Virus record (IMG/VR): IMGVR_UViG_3300037247_000500
Coordinates: 1-51,134 of that record
DNA: 51,134 nucleotides
Reading direction: 5' to 3' (one strand)
From: a virus
Shown piece by piece: positions 6,213-12,575 of this stretch. The position numbers and the translations under genes are program-made. Each line of letters starts with the position of its first letter. Position 1 is the first letter of the stretch. The notes below the pieces were generated by a model. The model was given only the letters and a program-made list of their open reading frames with translations, searched no databases and was not told where the DNA came from.

Positions 6213-6320
6213 ATGAACAGACAAGAACAGATAATCAAAAACGGCATAGCCTACTTAATTATCTGGACAATAGCAATGGCATTAGTACTAATTGGGGGCG
6301 GTATTCTATACCGTAGTTAA
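6213..6320 (+). CDS. Small membrane protein (35 aa)
   Basis: A short polar N-terminus (MNRQEQIIKNG) is followed by one transmembrane helix (AYLIIWTIAMALVLIGGGIL). A GGAG site lies upstream of ATG 6213, and TAA is followed directly by the next ATG. Function unknown. Confidence 0.55.
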   Translation: MNRQEQIIKNGIAYLIIWTIAMALVLIGGGILYRS

Positions 6321-6404
6321 ATGATTAAGCGAATATGTAACTGGGTTGGTTTTGAGTATAGTATAGCAATACTAACCGTTTGGTGTTATTTGAGTTTATT
6401 GTAA
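6321..6404 (+). CDS. Very small membrane peptide (27 aa)
   Basis: Starts at the ATG immediately after the previous stop and encodes MIKRICNWVGFEYSIAIL followed by a hydrophobic tail. Only the abutting start and the hydrophobic helix support it; it may not be a functional gene. Confidence 0.4.
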   Translation: MIKRICNWVGFEYSIAILTVWCYLSLL

Positions 6405-6416
6405 GAGGATTGTAAA

Positions 6417-6632
6417 ATGTTTACTGAAAGTGAAAAACAAATCATTAGAAAAATAAGAATTTTTATCAAAAACAATAATGGTATTTATTATTTTTGGTTC
6501 CTTTATGATATGAAGGACAAAGCAATAAGCTGGGAGGGCGGGTTAAACCTACCTACTAATTCACTATTTCGTAATAGGTTTAACATAATACCAGGAAAAC
6601 ACGAAAGAGCAAAGAAAACAATTATTGGCTAA
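6417..6632 (+). CDS. Hypothetical protein (71 aa)
   Basis: Basic protein with an aromatic beta-like segment (GIYYFWFLYDMKDKAISWEG). An AGAGGA site precedes ATG 6417. No recognised family. It overlaps the start of the next frame by 8 nt. Confidence 0.55.
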   Translation: MFTESEKQIIRKIRIFIKNNNGIYYFWFLYDMKDKAISWEGGLNLPTNSLFRNRFNIIPGKHERAKKTIIG

Positions 6633-6882
6633 CAATCCACAATACCGATCAACAAGACGGCCGTTGTTGGTTGGTACTATGAATTGTCTAATAACACAAC
6701 AAGGCAAGGTTATCAGATGCGAAAGTAGTATGCATGAAATAGTTTGTAAACGTGAAACAGGACGTGACTTGATGCAATTTGTAACAAAAGATAACGGAGT
6801 CCGCGTGAAACCCCGTTATCCAGACAACGAGACTATTGCTGTTGAGTATAGCAGAAAACCGAATGCAAAGCAAATAAGGTAA
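6625..6882 (+). CDS. Hypothetical basic protein (85 aa, start uncertain)
   Basis: The frame opens with TTG 6625; the first ATG is at 6679. It reads MNCLITQQGKVIRCES and later DNGVRVKPRYPDNETIAVEY. Neither start has a strong ribosome-binding site. After the stop at 6880-6882 the +1 frame stays open to a TAA at about 6990 and reads like a natural continuation (TFVCIGKLPKN), so a frameshift, natural or from assembly, is possible. Confidence 0.45.
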   Translation: MANNPQYRSTRRPLLVGTMNCLITQQGKVIRCESSMHEIVCKRETGRDLMQFVTKDNGVRVKPRYPDNETIAVEYSRKPNAKQIR

Positions 6883-6992
6883 AAACAAAGGAACATTTGT
6901 TTGTATAGGTAAATTACCTAAAAATAAAACTGATAAAACCTGGAAAAAACATACAATAAAACGAGGTAAATTTACAGTAGAAAAGGTTTAAC

Positions 6993-7169
6993 ATGGGACG
7001 CAGACGAAAAGATGGTCTGACCGCACAAATAGAACAACGCCGCAAGGCGAGAACAACACAAGAGCACGCCGACTATCAGGCGAGTATTTGGGTTGCATTA
7101 CACGGCACTGTCAAGGCCGAGATTGTAGCGTTGTTGACTTTAGAAAAGATACGGGCACAAATAAAATAA
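6993..7169 (+). CDS. Hypothetical basic helical protein (58 aa)
   Basis: Begins MGRRRKDGLTAQIEQRRKAR and is predicted to be mainly helical with a basic N-terminus, so nucleic-acid binding is possible. It is followed 9 nt later by the next start codon, with GGGG between. Family not recognised. Confidence 0.55.
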   Translation: MGRRRKDGLTAQIEQRRKARTTQEHADYQASIWVALHGTVKAEIVALLTLEKIRAQIK

Positions 7170-7178
7170 GGGGATGAA

Positions 7179-7346
7179 ATGATAAGAAAGATAATGCAGG
7201 ATTTGAAAAAAGCGTATGGATTTACTATGGCTGATGCGATGGTCATAGTATTGGAAATCAGAGACTTAAATCAATGGCTGGACTTTAACGATTTGAAATT
7301 ACAATCGTTTAGGTTCGCCGCACGACTTGTGAACGGAGGATGTTAA
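7179..7346 (+). CDS. Hypothetical protein (55 aa)
   Basis: Helical protein (MIRKIMQDLKKAYGF ... DLNQWLDFNDL) with a good GGGG site before ATG 7179 and a stop that abuts the next ATG. Unknown function. Confidence 0.55.
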   Translation: MIRKIMQDLKKAYGFTMADAMVIVLEIRDLNQWLDFNDLKLQSFRFAARLVNGGC

Positions 7347-7544
7347 ATGACAAATTACATGGCAACAGCAATAGCAGAGGGTTTTTGTGAAGGTGAAGGT
7401 GTTACCGAACAAGAACAGATTGAAGCATGGCAGCATCTTATAAACACTGGATTAGCCTGGACGTTGCAAGGTTGGTTTGGACGTCAAGCAAAAGCTTTAA
7501 TAGAAGCTGGTATTTGTATTCCGGCTCAGAAGACGATAAGATGA
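7347..7544 (+). CDS. Small conserved phage protein (65 aa)
   Basis: Contains the segment EAWQHLINTGLAWTLQGWFG followed by RQAKALIEAGIC. This pattern recurs in small early proteins of many phages (a DUF7417-type protein from memory, not checked). GGAGG precedes ATG 7347. The stop overlaps the next start (ATGA). The family is widespread but its function is unknown. Confidence 0.7.
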   Translation: MTNYMATAIAEGFCEGEGVTEQEQIEAWQHLINTGLAWTLQGWFGRQAKALIEAGICIPAQKTIR

Positions 7545-7636
7545 AAGAATTGAGTTGTGAATGTGGAAATGAAAGCGAATTTATTGAAGAAACAAAAATA
7601 GCTTTAGAAGTATGTGGAGGTAAAGATGAAACATAA
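7541..7636 (+). CDS. Mini zinc-ribbon-like peptide (31 aa)
   Basis: Starts at ATG 7541 overlapping the previous TGA and reads MKELSCECGNESEFIEETKI with a final CGGKDET, giving a CxC pair and a third cysteine. A longer upstream frame would lie inside the preceding gene in another phase. Very short; supported by coupling only. Confidence 0.45.
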   Translation: MKELSCECGNESEFIEETKIALEVCGGKDET

Positions 7637-7790
7637 AGTCGAGATAATAGAAACATTGTCAAGAATTGTAGAAGTTGAAGCACAAACGCCGGACGATGCT
7701 ATTGATATAATTGCAGACCAATACAACAACGAAGGTATCGTTTTAGATGCAACAGATTACAATGATGTTGAAATCAATATTCAGGAATGA
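7626..7790 (+). CDS. DpnD/PcfM-like small protein (54 aa)
   Basis: Reads KVEIIETLSRIVEVEAQTPD, then DAIDIIADQYNNEGIVLDATDYNDVEI, matching the compact DpnD/PcfM-type domain: a strand with ETLSR, a strand ending in VEVEA, a helix and a C-terminal LDxxDY strand. GGAGG lies just before ATG 7626. Such domains are common in phages and conjugative elements; the biochemical role is not established. Confidence 0.7.
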   Translation: MKHKVEIIETLSRIVEVEAQTPDDAIDIIADQYNNEGIVLDATDYNDVEINIQE

Positions 7791-7799
7791 TGAACAATA

Positions 7800-7841
7800 G
7801 CCGAGCAGGAAACTAGTACGAGTTCAATTCTCGTACTCGGC
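7800..7841 (+). ncRNA. tRNA-like acceptor/T-arm minihelix
   Basis: GCCGA(G) at 7800-7805 pairs with (C)TCGGC at 7836-7841. Inside it, GTACGAG (7816-7822) pairs with CTCGTAC (7830-7836) around the loop TTCAATT. The loop fits the tRNA T-loop pattern TTCRANY and is closed by G-C. The two stems total 12 bp, the length of a tRNA acceptor plus T stem. Only about 10 nt replace the D and anticodon arms, and no CCA is encoded. It ends 3 nt before the HNH start codon. It may be a tRNA-like structure, a degraded tRNA or a chance composite hairpin. Confidence 0.5.
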
Positions 7842-7844
7842 TTT

Positions 7845-8156
7845 ATGAAAACAATAAAACTATCGAACAGTGAACAGATAGCAGTTGTTGACGATATTGA
7901 CTATGAACTTGTTAGTGGGTTTACATGGTATTTGAAATCTAACGGACACGGCACGTTCTACGTTTGCACATCTAAACGAACTGAATATGGTATTCGGACG
8001 ATACGTTTGCATCGGTTAATTATGAATCCGAAAAAAAATGAAGATATACATCATAAGAATTACAATCCACTGGATAACATCCGGTCGAATCTAGAACGAT
8101 TTGACCATAAATATCATGGGTATGAATTTAAGGGGGATGAAAATGTTAGAATGTAA
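7845..8156 (+). CDS. HNH homing-type endonuclease (103 aa)
   Basis: Compact free-standing HNH protein. The N-terminal strand pattern (KTIKLSNSEQIAVVDDIDYE) is typical of the family. The catalytic core includes RLHRLIM, DIHHKNYNPLDN and the final Asn in RSNLE. The start is convincing by homology, yet no Shine-Dalgarno site precedes it: the tRNA-like helix occupies that position. HNH enzymes of this kind nick DNA and spread within phage populations. It overlaps the next gene by 14 nt. Confidence 0.85.
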   Translation: MKTIKLSNSEQIAVVDDIDYELVSGFTWYLKSNGHGTFYVCTSKRTEYGIRTIRLHRLIMNPKKNEDIHHKNYNPLDNIRSNLERFDHKYHGYEFKGDENVRM

Positions 8157-8319
8157 TTTTAGAGATTGCGGAAACAAAATAGAATTTGTTCAAGAAGTAA
8201 TCACATCTTTTAGCTGTAATGCTAAAAAAGAACGTGAAGAAAAGAAAGAAGAATCGACCCGATATTTTTGTGCTATTTGTGGAGCAGAAGTATGGGATGA
8301 CGCGGAGGATATGACATGA
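8143..8319 (+). CDS. Zinc-ribbon-like protein (58 aa)
   Basis: Begins MLECNFRDCGNKIEFVQE and ends with CAICGAEVWDD, two CxxC-type pairs separated by a charged linker (KKEREEKKEE). I chose ATG 8143 because GGGGG lies 6 nt upstream; a longer start at 8101 lies well within the HNH gene. Probably a small metal-binding protein; role unknown. Confidence 0.6.
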   Translation: MLECNFRDCGNKIEFVQEVITSFSCNAKKEREEKKEESTRYFCAICGAEVWDDAEDMT

Positions 8320-8510
8320 AATTAAAAACCGGCGATAAAGTAAAAGTTATACAATGTATTGATAAAAGCAATCCTATTGAAAAGCAATTTATGAATAAAA
8401 CAGGTGAAATTATATTAATGAACGAACCTAATAATCCAGATATCCGTGTAAAATTTGACGGTGGCCTTGTCGAAGCGTTTTGGTTGGAGGAATTGGAGAA
8501 AATAAAATGA
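8316..8510 (+). CDS. Small SH3/KOW-like beta-barrel protein (64 aa)
   Basis: Begins LKTGDKVKVIQCID and continues with MNKTGEIILMNEP and IRVKFDGG. This alternation of strands and glycines is typical of small SH3-like or KOW-like barrels. The ATG overlaps the previous TGA. Ligand unknown. Confidence 0.6.
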   Translation: MKLKTGDKVKVIQCIDKSNPIEKQFMNKTGEIILMNEPNNPDIRVKFDGGLVEAFWLEELEKIK

Positions 8511-9082
8511 CAGACCCAAAAAACTGGTATCGTAATTGCGGCGATGCTATACGCAAAGAATTCGGCTCGGACGCTGACCTGTTCATTGATATACTGGCGG
8601 CAACGTCTCCGCGTAAACAGGTATCGGCTAATTGGCGATTAGCGATGCGGATATATCATATTTGGAAAATAGGTCATGGTTGGGCAAAACTGGCTTATGA
8701 CACAGAATATGATGCGAACCTTATGACCGGAACGCTGCCTGCACACCGGAAAAACATTATTAGAGCTTTATGGCGTGAGTCACTATCTGGCAATAAAGTG
8801 CGGGCTTTCGCGGCGAATCTTAAGGGTGATTTAGATGCCGTGACTATTGACGTTTGGATGCAGCGATATTATGGATGTGAGGGGACACTAACAGACAAGA
8901 AGTATAACGAGCTTGCCGACCGAATTCGACAAGATTCAGTAGCTAATGGATTAGAACCAGCAGAATATCAAGCAATAATCTGGTGTAAAGCAATAGAAGC
9001 GGCGGGACGAAAACCTAAGAGTTTTTTGACCGTGCCCAATAAGGGTCAACAGTATTTTGAGTTTTATTTTCAAGGGGATTAA
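8507..9082 (+). CDS. Conserved phage protein, possibly DNA-glycosylase-like helical fold (191 aa)
   Basis: Contains the conserved blocks DLFIDILAATSPRKQV, KVRAFAANLKGDLDAVTIDVWM and PAEYQAIIWCKAI. These occur in a family of phage proteins (DUF7178-type from memory). The arrangement, with a helix pair followed by a D-x-W segment, recalls HhH-GPD glycosylases, but I cannot confirm catalytic residues. ATG 8507 overlaps the previous TGA and has GGAG upstream. An earlier TTG at 8480 is less likely. Confidence 0.6.
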   Translation: MTDPKNWYRNCGDAIRKEFGSDADLFIDILAATSPRKQVSANWRLAMRIYHIWKIGHGWAKLAYDTEYDANLMTGTLPAHRKNIIRALWRESLSGNKVRAFAANLKGDLDAVTIDVWMQRYYGCEGTLTDKKYNELADRIRQDSVANGLEPAEYQAIIWCKAIEAAGRKPKSFLTVPNKGQQYFEFYFQGD

Positions 9083-9085
9083 AAG

Positions 9086-9175
9086 ATGAATGAATTTACA
9101 AAAGGATTGTTAGTCGGATGGTTCATGGGAATAGGAACTGCTTTTGGAATAGTAGTTATTTTAGTACATTTGTAG
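9086..9175 (+). CDS. Very small membrane peptide (29 aa)
   Basis: GGGG precedes ATG 9086; the product is essentially one transmembrane helix (LLVGWFMGIGTAFGIVVILV) after a short polar start. Coupled spacing of 3 nt after the preceding stop. Function unknown. Confidence 0.5.
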   Translation: MNEFTKGLLVGWFMGIGTAFGIVVILVHL

Positions 9176-9185
9176 AGCTTAAAAT

Positions 9186-9596
9186 ATGACCCATTATCGC
9201 GGCGTTAGTATAACACACGGACACTATCAGGCCCAGGTACGGGTACAGGGACGACTCGTATACCTGGGTCTGTTTCGTAGTCCTGGGCTTGCCGCAGCAG
9301 CTTACGACTTGGCAGCGACAGAATATCATGGTACGAAAGCAAAGCTAAACTTCACGGACAGGCAGATAACAATACGACAGGAGCAGATTTATCGTTTGTG
9401 TAGTCCTGATCACCATAATTTGACTTATAAAAATGCAGGGAAACTATTGGGTATTTCAGACAGTACAATCTGTCGAGAATTGAAGAAAATAAAGAAGAAA
9501 TGTCCAGGTTTATTTCCGTTGTATGTGCCACGTAGGGGCCGCCAATCTGTTCATTATCGGCCCTGGCAGGATTTTATGATTGCAGAGAAGTTTTGA
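9186..9596 (+). CDS. AP2-domain plus HTH DNA-binding protein (136 aa)
   Basis: Residues about 4-57 form an AP2/ERF domain: YRGVSITHGHYQAQVRV, VYLGLFRSPGLAAAAYD, then ATEYHGTKAKLNF, the canonical three strands plus helix. Residues about 75-115 carry a helix-turn-helix-like segment (NAGKLLGISDSTICRELKKI). AP2 domains in phages usually accompany HNH nuclease domains; here there is none, so the protein looks like a regulator or a homing enzyme that lost its nuclease. Its stop is directly followed by an early-type promoter (9598), a location that would suit autoregulation. Confidence 0.8.
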   Translation: MTHYRGVSITHGHYQAQVRVQGRLVYLGLFRSPGLAAAAYDLAATEYHGTKAKLNFTDRQITIRQEQIYRLCSPDHHNLTYKNAGKLLGISDSTICRELKKIKKKCPGLFPLYVPRRGRQSVHYRPWQDFMIAEKF

Positions 9597-9597
9597 C

Positions 9598-9626
9598 TTG
9601 ACTTTATAGTTTGGGTGTGGTATACT
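9598..9626 (+). promoter_or_regulatory. Second plus-strand sigma70 promoter
   Basis: TTGACT (9598-9603), 17-bp spacer, TATACT (9621-9626), with TGG before the -10. It lies 1 nt after the AP2/HTH stop codon. Transcription would start near 9633, 30 nt before the next start codon. Confidence 0.82.
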
Positions 9627-9663
9627 GGATAATAGAAATGATAACAATATTAAGGGGAATGAA

Positions 9664-9804
9664 ATGGAATATCACATATTAAATGATAACGGCGACAAGA
9701 TAGCTTCTTTTATGAACGCGTATGATAGAAATATGTGTCTGGATGCTTTTGAAGAAACATTTCCTGATTGCAAGTTTATCATAGAGGGGGAGGACGAGGA
9801 ATAA
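9664..9804 (+). CDS. Hypothetical acidic protein (46 aa)
   Basis: Begins MEYHILNDNGDKIASF and ends EGEDEE. A GGGG site lies before ATG 9664 and the gene is first after the 9598 promoter. Probably a small alpha/beta protein; unknown function. Its acidic character is compatible with DNA mimicry or inhibitor roles, but that is speculation. Confidence 0.6.
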   Translation: MEYHILNDNGDKIASFMNAYDRNMCLDAFEETFPDCKFIIEGEDEE

Positions 9805-9805
9805 A

Positions 9806-10357
9806 ATGATCGAAATTATATTGAGCACTTACAATCCTGAACGCGGGTGGTACATAAGACGTAAAGTTGGAGACCCTAAATGGGCTGAGTTTCTTCACAA
9901 AGACTTTACATGGTACGGCATTACAGGTTGGACTGGTGATTGCGAGTATACAGGTAGTGCACCAGGCTATTACCCGACACAAGCAATAGCACAAGCATAT
10001 TTGGATGAGTATTTAAGCAGAAACCAAATTAAAGGGGAACAGAAAATGAATAAATATGGTAAGAACAGGGTGTTTGAATTATCAAATGGTGTAGAAATTT
10101 CAGAAGATACAGTAATAAACGCATTGAAAAAAGCTGGTATTAGCGTGGAACCGCCGAAGCCATATTATGTTTTTAAAGCTGGTGATGTAGCCTATTATGG
10201 AAGTGACAGAGTATCTTCTAATTGGAGATTTATAGTAAAAATTAAAGATGATTTATATGGTATTAATCAATGCGGGGTATCCTGTTCTATAGGACAAAGT
10301 GACTTTGAAGAATGTAATTACAGATATGCTGGCAGACTAGCAAATCTATTAAAATAA
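9806..10357 (+). CDS. Hypothetical protein, apparent in-frame fusion (183 aa)
   Basis: Residues 1-80 form one aromatic-rich unit (ERGWYIRRKVGDPKW, FTWYGITGWTGDCEY). Residues 81-183 form a second unit (MNKYGKNRVFELSNGVEIS, later KAGDVAYYG). At the junction a GGGG ribosome-binding site sits 8 nt before ATG 10046, exactly as before real starts here. The frame therefore probably arose by loss of a stop between two genes and may yield both a 183- and a 103-residue product. No family recognised for either half. Confidence 0.65.
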   Translation: MIEIILSTYNPERGWYIRRKVGDPKWAEFLHKDFTWYGITGWTGDCEYTGSAPGYYPTQAIAQAYLDEYLSRNQIKGEQKMNKYGKNRVFELSNGVEISEDTVINALKKAGISVEPPKPYYVFKAGDVAYYGSDRVSSNWRFIVKIKDDLYGINQCGVSCSIGQSDFEECNYRYAGRLANLLK

Positions 10358-10375
10358 ATCCCCCTTTTATAACCG

Positions 10376-10405
10376 AAGGGCGAAGGATCGCCCTTTCTAA
10401 TTTTA
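10376..10405 (+). terminator. Intrinsic terminator
   Basis: AAGGGCGA (10376-10383) pairs perfectly with TCGCCCTT (10388-10395) around a 4-nt AGGA loop and is followed by T-rich TCTAATTTTA. It lies 19 nt after the stop at 10357, ending the transcript from the 9598 promoter. Confidence 0.75.
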
Positions 10406-10407
10406 CT

Positions 10408-10695
10408 ATGACTAAATCAAAAGAACAAATACATGTCAAATGTGACTATTGCGGTGAGATGTTCACTACTCCGCGTGAGCATTTAGATGTGCCAGTACAC
10501 GTGACCGCGATTACATCGCAGTTTAATATTTCATTGGAATTCCCGCACCCTGAATTAAGAGGTGTGAGCTGTCATTATTGTGTTGGAGCAAACAAGGGTG
10601 ATTATTGCATGAAATGCTGCATATTGTTCTTGGAAAACGGACTAATAAAATTATCAGAACAAGTGAATAATGGTGAGATTAAGCTTGACTTATGA
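10408..10695 (+). CDS. Zinc-finger-like protein (95 aa)
   Basis: Contains CDYCG near residue 12, CHYC near 56 and CMKCC near 68, suggesting one or two zinc sites. The start at 10408 is only 3 nt from the terminator tail and has no strong ribosome-binding site, so expression could depend on readthrough. The promoter for the next genes overlaps its last codons. Function unknown. Confidence 0.55.
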   Translation: MTKSKEQIHVKCDYCGEMFTTPREHLDVPVHVTAITSQFNISLEFPHPELRGVSCHYCVGANKGDYCMKCCILFLENGLIKLSEQVNNGEIKLDL

Positions 10696-10713
10696 TGTGG
10701 AATATGGTATACT
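10685..10713 (+). promoter_or_regulatory. Third plus-strand sigma70 promoter
   Basis: TTGACT (10685-10690), 17-bp spacer, TATACT (10708-10713), with TGG before the -10. Its spacer shares GGAATATGG with the late promoter at 4785. The expected start is near 10720, immediately before ATG 10721. Confidence 0.82.
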
Positions 10714-10720
10714 AGATAGT

Positions 10721-10798
10721 ATGAATGATATACTTTGGATTTTGATAATTTTGTTCCTTGTAGTATTAGCGATGTGGTTTGGTGCTGATTGGAGATAA
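10721..10798 (+). CDS. Small membrane peptide, possibly leaderless (25 aa)
   Basis: One transmembrane helix (ILWILIILFLVVLAMWFG) with short ends. The ATG lies almost exactly at the predicted transcription start of the 10685 promoter, so its mRNA would be leaderless. Supported by promoter geometry and hydrophobicity only. Confidence 0.5.
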   Translation: MNDILWILIILFLVVLAMWFGADWR

Positions 10799-10799
10799 A

Positions 10800-11147
10800 A
10801 TGAAAAAACTAAACTTAGAAGATACCTGGAAATACTGTATGCGAATGTGGCGATGGATCGCTGATCGAATCGGGGCGGGGGATAAACGCACGATAGTTGA
10901 TCTTAAAGACGCGTGGATAGAAAAACACAATGTTGAGTATTTAGTAAATAATTGTTTTTTCTGTCAATATAATTTTCGTCCAATTATTAGAGATAATTGT
11001 GATAATTGTGATAATTGTCCCGCAAGAAAGATTAATAAAGGTTTTCATTGTGGAAATGTTGGTTATGCGTGGCACTCTAAACCAATCAAATTCTACAACC
11101 AATTACGAAAATTAAACAAACTACGCAAACTTGGAAGGAAACTGTGA
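10800..11147 (+). CDS. Cys-rich basic protein (115 aa)
   Basis: Middle section reads NCFFCQYNF and later NCDNCDNCPARK, a cluster of CxxC pairs that probably binds zinc or an iron-sulphur centre; both ends are basic. The repeated GATAATTGT codons encode the DNCDNC segment. ATG 10800 has GGAG upstream; a GTG at 10779 lies inside the preceding peptide. Function unknown. Confidence 0.6.
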   Translation: MKKLNLEDTWKYCMRMWRWIADRIGAGDKRTIVDLKDAWIEKHNVEYLVNNCFFCQYNFRPIIRDNCDNCDNCPARKINKGFHCGNVGYAWHSKPIKFYNQLRKLNKLRKLGRKL

Positions 11148-11362
11148 GCGACTGGCAATACGATGAACATGGAATATATCGCTGCGTAAAATGCAATGTA
11201 CCGTTCAGTTCCGGACACAGTGTGCGTGAGCATCCAACTGAAGCAGATCGCCAGCCGTTGAAGTCTCGAAAAGAGAATGGTGAGAAGCTGGAGACTGGAA
11301 TGAAGATGATACATGCTAGTGAAAAAAATGATCCGCCGGAGCTTGGGAATTTATTGAGGTAA
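11144..11362 (+). CDS. Zinc-finger-like protein with GTG start (72 aa)
   Basis: GTG 11144 overlaps the previous stop (GTGA) with AAGGA upstream. The N-terminal segment GIYRCVKCNVPFSSGHSVRE has a CxxC followed by two histidines further on, resembling a C2H2-type finger. The C-terminal half is charged and probably disordered. Confidence 0.55.
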   Translation: MSDWQYDEHGIYRCVKCNVPFSSGHSVREHPTEADRQPLKSRKENGEKLETGMKMIHASEKNDPPELGNLLR

Positions 11363-11368
11363 GTGAAT

Positions 11369-11902
11369 ATGGCTAGATGTGTTGATTGTGAGATATACAA
11401 TAAAGTTAAACATACATGTCAAGGTTTTAATGTTGAAAATCCAATAAAAGATTCTTCTTGTGTTCTCTTTGAACCAAAACTAAAAGACACTACTCAAACG
11501 AGAAGGTTTTCAAGTATGCATGATAGCGGGAAACATAAAAAAACTATACCAGTAAGCCATGAAGATTATATGAAACTTGCAGATGCCTATGATAAACATT
11601 CACGAACATTAATGACATCAAAAGGAGAAGAATACTCCATAGACAATGATTTTCTTGCGATGGAAAATAGACTTGCGGGGATGCTCGGCGATACACCAGA
11701 ATATGTAAGTTTAGTAATGGCAGGAAAACATATAACAGCGTTAGGAATAATTTTAGAAAAAAACGATGTTACTAAAATTAAATTAGAGAAATTGGATGAG
11801 CGAATTCGTGATGCAACAAACTTACTTAAAATTACAAGTGCTTTTATTCATGCAAAACAAAATGATTTTTCACTACATTTAGGTAAGTCAGAGAATAAAT
11901 GA
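11369..11902 (+). CDS. Possible DUF1599/nucleotide-modification-associated protein (177 aa)
   Basis: An N-terminal CxxC (ARCVDCEIYNKVKHTC) and linker precede a helical domain: DAYDKHSRTLMTSKGEEYS, FLAMENRLAGMLG, VMAGKHITALGIIL, KLDERIRDATNLLKI. This order (KG-EY, KH, E-R-xD-xNxL) resembles DUF1599-type proteins linked to phage nucleotide metabolism. The neighbours (HAD, HD, phosphoesterase) fit. ATG 11369 is preferred over GTG 11363 because GAGG is better spaced. Confidence 0.5.
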   Translation: MARCVDCEIYNKVKHTCQGFNVENPIKDSSCVLFEPKLKDTTQTRRFSSMHDSGKHKKTIPVSHEDYMKLADAYDKHSRTLMTSKGEEYSIDNDFLAMENRLAGMLGDTPEYVSLVMAGKHITALGIILEKNDVTKIKLEKLDERIRDATNLLKITSAFIHAKQNDFSLHLGKSENK

Positions 11903-12048
11903 GAATTTTCTTAATCATAGGATTGATTTTAGTATATATTATGCTTGGAATTGTTGATCTTAAAAACCAGAGCATAGCAACGGGCATGTCAGCATTTTTA
12001 TTAGCGATAGTAAATGGTTTGCTGTTTTTTGTAGGTGGGAAAACATGA
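11899..12048 (+). CDS. Two-helix membrane protein (49 aa)
   Basis: Two hydrophobic helices (IFLIIGLILVYIMLGIV and MSAFLLAIVNGLLFFV) joined by a short polar loop. Both ends are coupled by ATGA overlaps. The topology would suit a small holin or membrane regulator, but it lies within an enzyme cluster, so its role is open. Confidence 0.6.
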   Translation: MRIFLIIGLILVYIMLGIVDLKNQSIATGMSAFLLAIVNGLLFFVGGKT

Positions 12049-12575
12049 TAAATACGGTGTTTCTTGATATGGATGGAGTGATTACAGATTTCAATAAATC
12101 TGTTTGTGAACAATTTAATTTGCCTTATCCTCCCCAAGTTTATTATTTTTTTCCAGAAATCCGACCTCAAGTTAATGCTTTTTGTGATAGGTTGTTCTGG
12201 CAAAACCTTGAGTGGATGCATGATGGTCGGGATATATTACGAGCGATTACGGAGTTATTTGAACCTGAGAAAGTATATCTTCTTACTAAAATAATGCCGA
12301 ATGTTGAATCTGCGTCGGGTAAAATGATATGGATACAGAATAATTTGCCTGTTTATTTTTCTCGTGTGATTATTACATCACTTGGGGTTCCGAAATCTTT
12401 TATGGCCCGCCCAGACGTTTTGTTAATTGATGATAATGATAAATTTGTAAATGAATTTCGAGAAGTGGGGGGGAAAGCAATTCTTGTCCCTCGTCCTTGG
12501 AATACTTCATGTTCATTAGCTGACAAAACAGTTTTAGAAATTACTAAGCAACTTAGGAAGATAAATGCCAGATAA
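12045..12575 (+). CDS. HAD-superfamily phosphatase, 5'-nucleotidase-like
   Basis: 176 residues. The N-terminal VFLDMDGVITDFN has the HAD nucleophile and acid Asp8/Asp10 followed by Gly-Val. The late motif LLIDDNDKFVNEF near 131-143 supplies the metal-binding acids. The length and cap-less layout resemble phage 5'(3')-deoxyribonucleotidases, which trim nucleotide pools; it could also act on other small phosphates. ATGA overlap with the previous gene and 11-nt overlap with the next. Confidence 0.8.
   Translation: MINTVFLDMDGVITDFNKSVCEQFNLPYPPQVYYFFPEIRPQVNAFCDRLFWQNLEWMHDGRDILRAITELFEPEKVYLLTKIMPNVESASGKMIWIQNNLPVYFSRVIITSLGVPKSFMARPDVLLIDDNDKFVNEFREVGGKAILVPRPWNTSCSLADKTVLEITKQLRKINAR

Noticed and set aside
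7800-7841. A complete tRNA gene
   Set aside because: There are no D or anticodon arms and no anticodon; only the acceptor/T-arm half is present.
8480-8506. Upstream TTG start for the 191-residue conserved protein
   Set aside because: ATG 8507 has better spacing from GGAG and the usual ATGA coupling.
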